Shown here in pieces: positions 47,781-59,038 of a DNA stretch of 64,000 bases; within the stretch, counting starts at the first letter, position 1; every line of letters begins with the position of its first letter. This DNA is from Mortierella hygrophila (taxonomy: Eukaryota > Mortierellomycota > Mortierellomycetes > Mortierellales > Mortierellaceae). The stretch spans positions 62,001 to 126,000 of the forward strand of contig JAAAXW010000101.1 in NCBI GenBank assembly GCA_015680625.1, written 5' to 3'. The position numbers and the translations under genes were made by a program. A model generated the notes under the pieces. That model searched no databases, was not told where the DNA came from, and saw only the letters and a list, made by a program, of their open reading frames with translations.

Positions 47781-49033
47781 ATGCTTGAAGCTCGCCTCCA
47801 GACCGGTGCCCTCCTCAAGAAGGTGAGAAGAACTATTCACAGAGGAACTTGCGACATCAGGAAGTGGACGACCAGTAACAATGCAACTCAACATCACGAG
47901 TGGAAATCAACATCTACTTTTCGGTGGCAAAAAAAATATTTTGGGGCAAAGGAGACAAGAAGGACAACAATCGGTGGCAAAACGACCCCATCGAGTTTTT
48001 GTTTTTCACCTTTTCGGTCATGGCACACGTCGAACCTCGAGTTCTTTGTTATGAGACAAACGCATACACGTTTTTCACCTTGTCCACTTTTACTCACCCT
48101 ACTTCCTACCTTTTTCTCAACAAACACAAACGAAAATAGGTCCTTGAAGCTATCAAGGAGTTGATCACAGATGCCAACTTTGACTGCTCAGACAACGGTA
48201 TCGCGCTCCAGGCCATGGACAACTCCCACGTCGCCCTCGTTGCCCTTTTGCTCCGTCACGATGGATTCGAGCCCTACAGATGCGATCGCTCGCTTGCTTT
48301 GGGAGTCAACCTGGTCTCGCTCTCCAAGGTCTTGCGCTGTGCTGGAAACGACGATATCATCACCCTCAAGGCCGATGATACCGCCGATGTCCTCTCCTTG
48401 ACCTTCGAGAACACTGGTACGTTTTTTGTTTTGTTGTTCTTTGTTTGTTTTTTTTATATGAGAAGACAAAATGGAAGTGAAGTGCAATAGGAGGTTAAAG
48501 GGGGAAGAACAGAAGGGAAGCGTCAAACGACACTATGCTGACCTGACTCTTTGTTTTAACCATCATGGCTAATAGATAACGACAGAATCTCAGAGTACGA
48601 GCTGAAGTTGATGGACATTGACAGCGAACACTTGGGTATCCCCGACACCACCTACGAAGCCGTCGTCCAGATGTCGTCCGCAGAATTCGCTCGTATCTGC
48701 AAAGACCTCCAGGTCCTCTCGGATTCTGTCCAGATCGATGTCACCAAGGAGGGTGTCAAGTTTGGCGCCAAGGGCGAGCTCGGATCGGGCGCAGTGACAT
48801 TGAAGCAGAACGGAAACGTTGACAAGGAAGAGGAGGCAACTTTGATCGAGCTCCAGCAGAACGTGTCATTGAACTTCTCGCTCAAGTACCTCGTTAACTT
48901 TACAAAGGCTACCCCCTTGGCCTCCCGTGTCTCCTTGTCCATGTCCAGTGAGGTTCCTCTTTTGGTTGAGTACAAGATGGAGGCTGGTTATATCCGCTAC
49001 TACTTGGCCCCCAAGATCGGTGAGGACAACTAA
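47781..49033 (+). CDS. POL30: PCNA, DNA polymerase sliding clamp
   Basis: Three exons (47781-47822, 48140-48416, 48576-49033) with balanced phases, 258 residues, the normal PCNA length. MLEARLQTGALLKK leads to LEAIKELITDANFDC, then AMDNSHVALVALLL, YRCDRSLALGVNL, the interdomain loop region and the end PLLVEYKMEAGYIRYYLAPK. Lysine 164, the ubiquitin/SUMO switch site in translesion control, is present in the context DVTKEGVKF. PCNA forms a homotrimeric ring on DNA for replication and repair. The gene converges with the VAP-like gene, with about 250 bases between stops. The first exon codes just 14 residues, followed by a ~317-base intron. Confidence 0.98.
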
Positions 49034-49286
49034 GCAGTGGTCTTTTTCAGGAAAACAAAAGCAAACACACGGACGACAAGGATATCTTTTTTTTCGAGTA
49101 GGAGACATTTGCAACAGAACAAACACAAAAAATAATAATTGCATGCAAAGAATAACAAGGCGGCTCGGGTGTGAATAGTTAATGGAGTTTTCTTATTTTT
49201 ATTTTTGATGACAATAATGTACAAGGATTAGGGCAAAAAAATGTAAGGAGAGAAGGAAGAAAGAAAAAAAAAGGAATGCTGGAAAC

Positions 49287-51696
49287 TCAAATGGCTCCCT
49301 CGACGTCGGCAACTGGCTGCACCTCTTCAAAGACACTGGAACCAGAAGCTGCGGCGAGCCTCTCATCCTCAGGAACAGAAACAGCAGAAGGAGGAGTAAA
49401 CACTGCTGCTTCAACTACAGGTTTCCTTGCAGATGCTGCTGCAGCTGCAGCTGCAGCCTGAGCAGTCACCAGGATCGGCAAAGCACCAAACGATGCCGAG
49501 GACCCAGACGAGAACGGTGATCCACCATTCTTCTTCTTGCCGATGAACCCACTCTTGAACTGTGCACTCGTCGTCGATGCCGTTCCTGCTCCCATGCTTG
49601 AGGGACTCCCACCGACCATCAGGAAGAGCTTTTCGAGTGGCAGGAGAAGACCCAACAGGAGACAGACCAGCGAGACTGTCAGGACTTGCATCTTTGTGTA
49701 CTGACGGATGGCCAGGAACTTTGACACGGTCCGAATAGTCTGGCGCGAGTTACTGAACGTTGTGGCCAGATAGCTGACCGACGACGAGGATCCTTTCGAT
49801 TCCTGTGCCATTGAGTTATTGCTGTAGGGCTGAGATGATGACCTTGCAGCAGATGAGGTCTTGGCAGTGAAGAGGGTTGGGTAGGAGCCAGGCGAGGACG
49901 TCGTGGATGATGTTGTGGAACTGGCAGAAGGTCTCCGGCCAGCAGCAATAGCCGCAGCGTGCACATGGGCGACACTAGGTCTCCTCTCTTGCTGATGTCC
50001 TTGTGGAAGCTGTTGACGGGAAGGGGCAGAGCGCGTCGAGGAGGTGCGCGAGGACGATCCGGAGGAGCAGTTAGATGAAGAAGAAAGCGATCCTCCATCG
50101 TCCTGAGGCTCCCGCATCGACAATGTGGACGACGACGAGCATTGGATAAAGGTTTCCGCAAGCCTCCGGCGATCAATCTCTTTCCACTATCTCAAAAAGA
50201 AAGGGAAAAAAAAGGGTTAGCAAACGCGTCCTTTATGTCTACTGTGCGGGTCGATCGGGTAGTAATAGAGACACTTACGGTAACGGCATCAATATGCTGA
50301 CTTTCTGGTTCGGTCAAGGACACGCTCTGGAGAAGGAAGCGATCCTGAGGGTTCACCCAGCTCTCGCAGCGAACTATAATTGCATTTTGGAAGGGCGAGA
50401 AAGACAGTCAGTCCCTATTTCGTGCACCCATTGACAGGAACTTCTGGCATACAAGTGAAGAGAACTACGTACCAAAGACTTCAATGGATTGTCCGGGTGC
50501 AAGAACACCAAGGACAGGCTTCACAGAGTAACGCAGTGGAGCATTAGTCTTGAACTTGTAACCGACAGGTGTGGCATGCACGTTTTTGACCTTGAGCTTT
50601 GACACCAATCCAGAGGAAACCTTGGATGCTATTTTTCGAATGTTGATAGAAACGTGGATACGTTAATGATGCTGCGTGGATGAAAGAACGAGCCGACGCA
50701 TTCTCAATGCTTGTTTCAGGGGTGGACTGCGTGTGAGATACACATCACAGGAGAGAGAAGAATCACTGGTCCCTGAATTCCGCTCTATCTTCCTTCTCTT
50801 CCATGGTGCCATTACCCTTTTTTGTCCTTTCCTTAAAAAAAGCATGCCTGATTTGTCGAATTAGAAAAACAACCAGACAAAAAACTTCACAGCATTCCAC
50901 GTCTTACACGTTTCCCACCCTGTCCAGATCGAAAATCTCTATCCGAGCCGTTTGCTTTGCCTCTTTTGTTATTTTTTTCTGCGCAATCATCACGACTCCT
51001 TCGGGAGAATAAAAGGAGACGTGCAGATACGCACATACGCAGACAGGCAGAATAGGAAGGATAATAAGCAAATGATACAACCCAACAACCCAACAGGCAA
51101 CAATTCTTTGTGTCTCTTCCTCTGTTTGTTTTGGTGGTGCTGAACTATTTGCCGCCATCCGTTTGTGTGCTTTGTAGTCCGTTCCTCATTTCCAGTCAGG
51201 CTGCATCGGAACAATAACCGTGCATTCAAAGAATTGCGTACTGTGTTTTTGCTAACGAGGTGAAGCAATTGAAACACACACTTAAGCATTACCCCTCCTT
51301 GTTGTTCTATTTTTCATGTAACTTGTGGGGAAAGGAGGCTGACCAAGGGGAATGATAAAAAAAACAAACGTGTGTATGTTGTGATCTCCTCGGAAGCAAG
51401 GGAATGATTGCTGCTGTTGTTTGTTTGTTGAGTTGTTCCTTCAATTTTTTTGCTGAGTTGGGGGAGGTGAAAAAAGGGACCGGGCTGAGTTCTATTGGCA
51501 CCGTTATCCAGGATGGGGCAGTGACGGTCTTCATATGTCATCTGTCGGGGGTGAAAAAAAAGCGAAGTTTGTTCGTACCTGTGAATTGAAAGGTCTGTGG
51601 CGAGATGCGGAGGATTGCAGATGTTGCATTGGAGGCGACCTGGGCGTTATTGCTGTTGTTTGCTGAACCCGAAGCGGATGCTGTTGTGGTCGTCAT
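49287..51696 (-). CDS. SCS2: VAP-type MSP-domain membrane protein
   Basis: Four exons (51579-51696, 50473-50628, 50279-50373, 49287-50186) with balanced phases, 422 residues. Residues ~25-130 form an MSP domain: ILRISPQTFQFT, SKLKVKNVHATPVGYKFKT, APLRYSVKPVLGVLAPG, then VRCESWVNPQDRFLLQSV. This is the VAP/Scs2 fold, which binds FFAT motifs and tethers the ER to other membranes. A Ser/Ala-rich linker leads to one membrane helix near residues 289-313 (VLTVSLVCLLLGLLLPLEK). Unlike typical tail-anchored VAPs, ~109 more residues follow the helix, with an alanine tract. The family call is strong; the SCS2 symbol is by family only. Confidence 0.85.
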
Positions 51697-54600
51697 GGGC
51701 ACGGATATGTGTGTATTTGTTATATAGATCGAGAAAATAAAGGCGGTGGCGAGAAGGACACGAAGGAAAAGAGGATAACGGGGTGTGTGTTGTGGAGTGT
51801 TGAGGAAGAGGATGAAAAGTCGAAGAGGGCGGGAAGAGGATTGATATACTGTTTTTAGGGTTGTGCTATTGTTGGGGGACAAGGAGGAGGTGGCTGGATC
51901 ACGCTGCCTGGTCGTGTGTTATACAAAAATATTATTAGCGACGGAAAAGAGTGTGCTTGGCTAAGACTCCAAGAGGATTTGTCGCGGGATAGCAGGTTCC
52001 TTGTTGCTGCGGGAAGCGTTGTTGTTGTCTTGGCGAGAAGAGGTAGTCTGGTGAATGACTCGAGTTGGAGTGAATGCGATTGTAATGAAGCGAAGAAGAA
52101 GGAGCGATGGGCAATGGTCCAACGTGGTCAAAGAAGAAGAGAAAAAAAAAGTCAAAAGACGAGTCACAATGAAAAGGGAAATTGAAGAAAAGGGTGGGAG
52201 GAGAAGAAAGTGAAGTAAAAATGAAATGGAAAGACGTGTGAAAGGAAGAAGGAGAAGAAGAGAAGAAAGAGAGGGATGAAATGAACAAAGAAAAGTGAGA
52301 GAAGAGTTTTAGAAGGAAATGAAAAGGAGGAGGAAGAAAATAGGCGAAGTCGCGCAGGTCAGGCACACGGCGATTACAGGAAGGAGGAAGTTGGGGCAGG
52401 AAACATTGCATCGCATCACCCGCGCTGTAGTCATCCATCCAACAAAAGTCGACTCGACATTATTTGGGTTTTGGGGTGATGGACGCCCCGAAAGTAGGCT
52501 TTATTCACTCGTTCATATAGTCATTCATTTCCCTACACTCTCCCTCAACGAATAGGAACAACTCTTCTGTTCAACCACACTCAAAGGACCATTACTGCTA
52601 GGAAAAAGAAGCAAAGAACAGTAGACAACAAAAACAAAAGGGTCATGGGAAAGCCGGAAGGTACAAACAATAACTTGCAAATGATTTCGTTTTGTCGTTG
52701 TAGCGTTCTCTTTCATTTTCTTTTTGCGCTCTCGTTCGTTCGTTCGTTCGTTCGTTTGCTCTCTTTTGTTCAACGGGGTTGTGCACTGACTTGATTCAAC
52801 CTCATTTTGAACCGATGTATCATCCCAATTGATAGTCCCGCCCATTTACTAAATGACCTTGATCCCCTTTTCTCTACTCCACATCCTCCTGCATTCCGTC
52901 CCTTCCTTCTCACTCCTTTTTTTTTTGCTGTTCCCCACCACTCTGTTACGCTGCTCGTGTATTTGTGTTGTCCTCCACTTCTGGTCGTATTTCGCATTTG
53001 TAACCAGCATGACCGATTATATTCTAGTGTATGAGAGGCTAGGTATTTGTGGGGTTGCAGCTTTTTTACACCTTATTTTTTTCAATGGGGGAAAGAAAAA
53101 AAATCTAGCTGACAGATCGGTCTTCTGCTCCCCACCACCAACCCAACCAGATTCCCCTTTTCTCTGAGCCTGAACCAGACATGATCGAAATGAATACACT
53201 TTCATTGAATAAGCCCTTTTCTATGCCTGCACTTCAACTTACGCCGTGGGTCTTTGTTATTCAAAGATTACCCATGTGGCCATATTCTCGTTTGTATTTG
53301 TACCTCCCACCTTCACCCCGATCAAGAGGGGCCATGATCCATTCAAAATAAAGAAGCAAAATCTCTCTCTTCAGGCGTTTCAACTTTCAAGCCAAATCCA
53401 CCTTGGCTGAGACACAATTGACCACCATCGAATGATGCTCAGGAAATTCAGCCAGGTACTCAACATTTTTCTTCAGGAGGGGTGGAGAGGTAGGGGACGG
53501 CTGGTTCCCTCGGCACCCGGCGGGCGGTGGCATGATGTCACTCACTCAACATCCTCTTCCCCTCAACCCTCAAAGCTTCCCCCAGCTATATGTAAAAATG
53601 TACGTACTTTCGGTTCTTCCGTCTCTTTCGTTTCTTTTCTTTTTGTTTTGTTGTTTTGTTATTTACTCACGTCTATTGTTTTCTTCGATCATCTCATCTC
53701 ATCATTTTTTTTCTCGCTCGGCTGATACCTCCAATTCGCATTTATGCAGCTTTTATTTTCATCCTTCCCCAAAGAGGCGAGATGCTGCACAAACAAAATA
53801 ATCATCTCATGGTCACACGAAGATGCTTACCTTCAACCTTTGGGGACAAAAGGAGGGCTTGTCGTTTTCGCGGTCTGCATTCTGGCTCGTCTTGTATCTC
53901 AACTTTATTACAAAAATATCGAGCGCTTGCCTTTTCATATGTGCTTAGTTCGGGTCAGACTGCAACGTGTTTTCTTTCTCCACATTTTTTTCTCCCGCAC
54001 ATGTTTTGTTTGTCCTTTCTTGGTGTCTTGGCAACAAGTTGTTGATATGTTTGAAAAAGGTGTTTGTCAGGCCCAAATATTAAAAGGTATTTTCAATGAC
54101 CAGCGCAGATAATCACTTGCAAGTGGAAAATATTTGTATTGAACGCGGTCGTATTTTTTCCCTTGACAGTGTTCGTTGTTTTCCGGTCTGAAGGACAGGG
54201 GCTGTTTTGTTTGTGTTCACAAAGTTTTCTTTGAAGGATCTACCTGACGAAAAGTACCTGTAGAAGGAAGTCTTTGAAGAGCAAGTGCGAAAACGAGACT
54301 GGCCAGAATAAAAAACATTTTGAATCGTTAAAGTAACCCTTCACGGCCGGCAATTGGTGCCGATTGCTGTACATGGACAGGATACATGAAAAAAGATGCA
54401 GCCCCAAGGGAATTCAAAGAAAAGGTTGGGTCGTTTCAAGCGAAGGTCGCGAAATGGTTTTTTTCCCTCTCCAGATAACAACCAGTGTCCGGCCCGTTGT
54501 TTCTCTGTGACAACCTCAAATATTATCTCTTCTCTTACTTCAGTTGGTGGCGTCTCTTTCTATTTCGTCTTTCGTTCATTTGTTGGATCTTGGCCAGTCA

Positions 54601-55309
54601 GCGAACGAATGGGCAAGACCCTCCCTATCGTCCGCTAATTACACATTATTATTTTTCTGCAGGGGAGGGAAAATCCATCCTATTATCATCCACTTCAATC
54701 TCTCTCGTTTGTATCAATAGGACGAGAAAATGTGGTTTTGGTGATTCTTTCTTTAGTTAATGCAGAGAACTTCAGGGCGTTGAATGGTCAACGGCACGGT
54801 GAAGGGGAGAACGTTTCCATCGGTGTAGCGTAAGATTTCGGAGGGAACAAAAAAAATACCTTAGCGCACAGCAAACGTTCAAGGAAAAAATAGGGTTGGG
54901 CAAAATGAACCACGAAAACAAAATCAATAAACGCGACGGGATGAATAAATTATGAACAAAGTGCCATCAATTGATCAAGAAGAGGGGAGAGACGAAGAGA
55001 AAAGGTGCGCTCCATACTGGTTGTTCATCTTTTTCTCTTCCTTCTGTTCTCCCATCGCTCCAATCTAACCAACGACTACTTTTTACTGCTTTTCATATCC
55101 TGGTTTAATAGTTAGTTGACAATTCTAATGAAACGCCCCATGGAGGATACTTTGTGTTTTTGTGATTTTGTTGTTATTTTGAATGTTAGAGTAGGGCGGG
55201 GTTCTTTGTTTTGTTGTTTGTTGCTTGCTTGGGCCGAAATGTGAGGGAAAGAAAAGACGGACTAGCTGTAACTTTTGTTGTTGGACTGATGCGGGATCAA
55301 TATGGAACT
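51697..55309. other. Long gene-poor interval
   Basis: About 3.6 kb without a gene I can support. 51900-52400 is purine-rich on the + strand, the promoter and leader side of the VAP-like gene. A CGTT repeat lies at about 52735-52756. From 52850 to 53000 and around 53570-53720 the + strand is T/C-rich, with short open frames that resemble no family. Candidate splice signals exist (for example AG|GTACTC at 53454), but I could not assemble a protein. A rightward non-coding transcript is possible but unproven. Confidence 0.45.
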
Positions 55310-56230
55310 TTAAACAGTAACCTTGAAGGGGAGGGTTCCCTCCTCGCGCTGCTCATCCCACTTGGCAACCTATTCGCACGGACAAACGGGCAGAATACAA
55401 GGACGCCGTTAGTATCATGAACTATATCCTTGTCCGTTGTCCTGCTCTTGATCCCGATAATTGCATACGAATCGCTTTTCCCAATGGCAATGTCAAGATA
55501 TTGTCCGAAAGTTGGAAAATAAATAAATAGAACGTACCCACTCGTTGGGGCAGATGCTCTTAAAGGTCTTGAGGAACTGCTTGCAGCCAGTGAACTCCTC
55601 ACCACGAGCGTTGATGCACTTGTAGTAATCGCTGTACGACTGCCAGCAGTGCTTGCTCTGGTTGGTGTTGGGGAAACGAGCGTCAAAGGGAGCTATTCGG
55701 TGGAACATGTGAAGATAAGGAGAATATGTCAGCATTGGTTGGTCAATTGAAACATCGGGGTCGAAAGATAGAGAAGAGGCGGTACGGCAACAGGTCGCCG
55801 GAAGGGTGAGAGCTGCCGCTGTCGTCTTAAAGGAGCATGGAAACAAATTGCTACAAGAATCTCGTCCCGCTCCGGTTCAATTGAAAAAAAAAGCCGATAG
55901 TTGTTCGCGTTGAGTTTTCTATTGTCGCGCCTGTGTCCTTCAGTAGTAGCTTGCTACTCCTGGAGCTGCGTTCTTCCTGTTGCTGAGTACTAGAACGCAA
56001 GCAGTTTCGTCGTTCGTCCTTGTCCTGGAAGCTGTGATATAGTCTGCAGGACGCGGATAGGATCGGCTCCAAGCCTTGGTCCGCCTCGCATTGTCGAATC
56101 CGGATCCGGCTGTTCTTTGCTGTCGAGCTGTTCATCAATAGTAGATGTGGAAGATGGCGTATGGAGGTTGCTGGGAGTAGCGAGTGTGTAAAGAGTACGC
56201 ACCGGTCTCGATCTTGATTTCGTCAGACAT
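55310..56230 (-). CDS. COX12: Cytochrome c oxidase subunit 6b
   Basis: Three exons (56203-56230, 55538-55692, 55310-55369) with balanced phases, 80 residues. The twin Cys motif of the family is intact: CWQSYSDYYKC (CX9C) and CKQFLKTFKSIC (CX10C), which form two disulfides after MIA40-driven import into the intermembrane space. The start APFDARFPNTNQSKHCW and the end WDEQREEGTLPFK also match COX12/COX6B. The subunit caps complex IV on the intermembrane-space side and bridges the dimer. Intron 1 is unusually long at 510 bases. Very firm identification. Confidence 0.97.
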
Positions 56231-58562
56231 GGTGGATAAGGTGATGTGTTTCCGGTGTGAGTGGTGGAGGGTTAAATCTAAAAGGGAAATCCGATCCGCT
56301 GTCGTCTTCTTTTTATCTTCCGATGCGCCGAGTTTTGTAGGAGGACATTAGGCCTGCAAACCACACGTCACCGAAGCGACATGATCGTGAAACCAATCTC
56401 CCATATCCAGCAGTCCAGATCCATGCACAGCCTCCCTTCTGGTACCTTTTTTTTAGCATGCGAAACCGAGAGAGAGAGAGAGATGTAGAGTTGATCGTTC
56501 CTCTCTTCACCATCTCCTTCCATCCTCTCCTCGTTCCCTCAATCACGACCGCGTCATCTGACGGCAGTTCACATAACGTATCGCATTTCGCTACGTTCAC
56601 GTCCAAAGCCTTTTGTTCAAAATGAATAAAGGCTTTGAGGTGTTTACTGATACTCAAACAAGCATGTTCTTCGGAATACCAAAGAGCGCGATATGCACCA
56701 TCTGAGAGTAGGGGGCGAGGCTACCCTCCTCCACGCCACTCATTGACAGGGAAACCCTGCTGTTGCGCGTCAATTGATCATATCACCACGCCTCCTTCCT
56801 TTTTCTTTCTCGACACCAACACCAACAATACAAATCAATTCACCAACCCAACATGCACTTCTATAACCAATCCCCCAGCAATATCAAACAACATATTTAT
56901 TCTCGGTGCTAATATACTAGTGAGTCTTTCATGACAATCGAGCCGATTTTGTTCGTAAAGGCGCAGTATGTACAGTGTTTGCCGCTCCTAAACATTCGCT
57001 AGCAGATCTAAATCACTAACCTGATGTTTTACACATGTTTATTTTTCGTTTCTAAAATGAGTCTTAGAGCCGCGAATCTATCGCATTGATGACAGCAACA
57101 CGGCTGTCCTATCTGGCATTATGAGTCCGATTCCATCTAGTGAACTCTCATGTTCAATCTCATTTCATTCCAATGCATATCCTCGCTCGGTCCATGCTGG
57201 AGTATTGTAAGTTTTCCTGTCTTTTTCACACTTTTTTTACTGCGTTGTGGATGGTCTTGTTTTTTGTTCAATCTCACACACACGCTCCATATGACAACAA
57301 GAGCATAATATCTCGATTCTAATTTTTTCTGTGTCTTTTTTTGTGACAGTTCGCCGGCGGCGGTCCCTTATAGCGGCTGTTTTCCTATTCCTTGACCTCC
57401 TTGATCCGCGGCGCCCGACGGCATCACCATGGACCACCGTCCTAGTTCCGTCAAGCGATATCCAATCGTGCTGCTACTTCCACATTATCAATCGCTCTAC
57501 ATCTTTTACAACCCCCAATGTACTTTCACACCCCTCCTATCATTAAAAAAACCCGGGCTGATCTGATGGTCTTTATATGCTATTTTCGTTTTAAAGAGAA
57601 CGATTACTCTTTCGTGAACCCTCCACATTTTGTTTCCTACTTCTACTTCCTACTTCTCCATGACATCGTCGAGAGACTTAAAGCATCTCTCGGGAAATAA
57701 CATTATGTTTTCATCGCAGCAGTCGAACCTCCGATTAAGGTAGTTGTTGATAAATAGACAAACAACATCAGAATCCGTCTTCATCTCTTTTTTCCACTCA
57801 CCCTTTACAAATAAAAGCATGTCGACAAAAAAAAAATCGATCGCAGATGTCCTGTTCTCTTTGGTCGTCAATAGCACAGGGGAAAAAATGCAAGGTGAAT
57901 AATTACCCAATGTTCATTTTTTTTTATGTTTGTATATGTAGGTCGCCATTATTTTCGAGCTAAGGCTGAAGGCGTCAGCACCCTGAACGCCAATGATGGG
58001 GTGGAAGGGACGCCGCTCAAGCATATCAAACAACGTCCCACGCACGACACTGTACCAAGCGAGATACACCGCCCCCTCCGCCCCCACCCGGCGTCTTCTT
58101 GTGTCAGTTCGAAGTCATATTTAACTCATTCCTCTGTGCATGGTATATTTTGACTACTGGGTCGAACGCGCCCAGTTTTTTTTTAGCAAAAAAAAGGTGA
58201 ATGGTCAGTCAAAGGCATGGATCCATACACACACAGACACTTTCTTTTCTCTCTCTCTCTATCTCTAGGTTCGAAACGATTCTGCATAAACTATGCGACG
58301 CTTACCCTATCCCACGAATTAAGCCCGGTCAAGCGAGAGCTGTATGCGGTACTGTCAGGTGAACTGCGACTTCACATGCATCCATCGCGGTCGTGGAAAG
58401 CCTAACATCATTTTATAACCGCACCTTAAGTTTTTTGTATTTCGTTCTGTGCCACGAATGCGTGCATAATGCGTTTTGGTAATACCTTTGTTCGTTCTCA
58501 CTTCTCTTGTCGGTTCTTCCCCTCTACCCTCATTCTACCCCCTGGCAGTTTTTCCTCATTAG
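56231..58562. other. Gene-poor interval between COX12 and the acetyltransferase remnant
   Basis: About 2.3 kb. Several short open frames occur, but none resembles a known protein or joins cleanly by splicing. I looked for upstream parts of a dihydrolipoyl acetyltransferase (lipoyl domain, catalytic core) and found none. The final ~60 bases before 58563 are pyrimidine-rich and end in CATTAG, an apparent 3' splice site for the remnant. Confidence 0.45.
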
Positions 58563-58741
58563 TGCTCGACGGAACCGAGAAGCGTGTTGTCCCCGGCGCT
58601 GAGGATGGCGAGTAACGCACTGCCTTGATTATGGCTGTTACCCTCAGCTCTGACCACCGCACCGTCGACGGTGCCGTTTCTGCCCAGTTCTTGAAGGCCT
58701 TCAAGGGCTACATGGAGAACCCCTTGAAGATGTTGTTGTAA
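58563..58741 (+). pseudogene. LAT1: 3'-terminal remnant of dihydrolipoyl acetyltransferase (PDH E2)
   Basis: One frame reads GTEKRVVPGAEDGE, a TAA stop at 58613-58615, then RTALIMAVTLSSDHRTVDG and FLKAFKGYMENPLKMLL, ending in TAA at 58739. The DHRTVDG block is the catalytic motif of the E2 acyltransferases of the pyruvate dehydrogenase complex, and the ending is the usual E2 C-terminus. The stop sits where a normal residue is expected. No lipoyl, binding or upstream catalytic exons lie in the 2.3 kb before it. The fragment begins at a splice-acceptor-like CATTAG and keeps a plausible 3' UTR, so it looks like a partial duplication of a gene 3' end. Confidence 0.8.
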
Positions 58742-59038
58742 AATGACTTCTCTCTCTCTCTCTGTCTCTCTCTCTCCCTCTCTCTTTATTTCATACTTTT
58801 TTCCATTTCGTTTTTTGCTCACACATCCACATAGACCCCACCCCTCCATCCCTCCTCTTCCACGCTCCTGTTCAAACTTACTTTAATGTACACAACCTTG
58901 TCCTTCTTTTTTTCCTTCCCCGCCGTTTCTCATAACGGTTGCAAAGCATCCAAATAAAAATCACATATTTGAAGAAAAACACAAGTCGTTGGTCTTTTTT
59001 ATTATTAAGTGACTAAAAAGGGTATAGAGATGAACTAA
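58742..59038. other. Gap with CT-rich run and 3' ends
   Basis: About 300 bases: a (CT)n run at 58750-58786 and an AATAAA-like signal near 58956, compatible with the 3' UTR of the remnant, then the 3' side of the next gene. Confidence 0.45.

Noticed and set aside
53656..54112. Open frames of 120-130 residues in the gene-poor interval
   Set aside because: Composition is Phe/Ser/Leu-rich as expected of T/C-rich DNA, two frames overlap each other, and no family is recognised.
57926..58153. Possible upstream exon of the acetyltransferase remnant
   Set aside because: None of the frames matches the E2 lipoyl, binding or catalytic regions.
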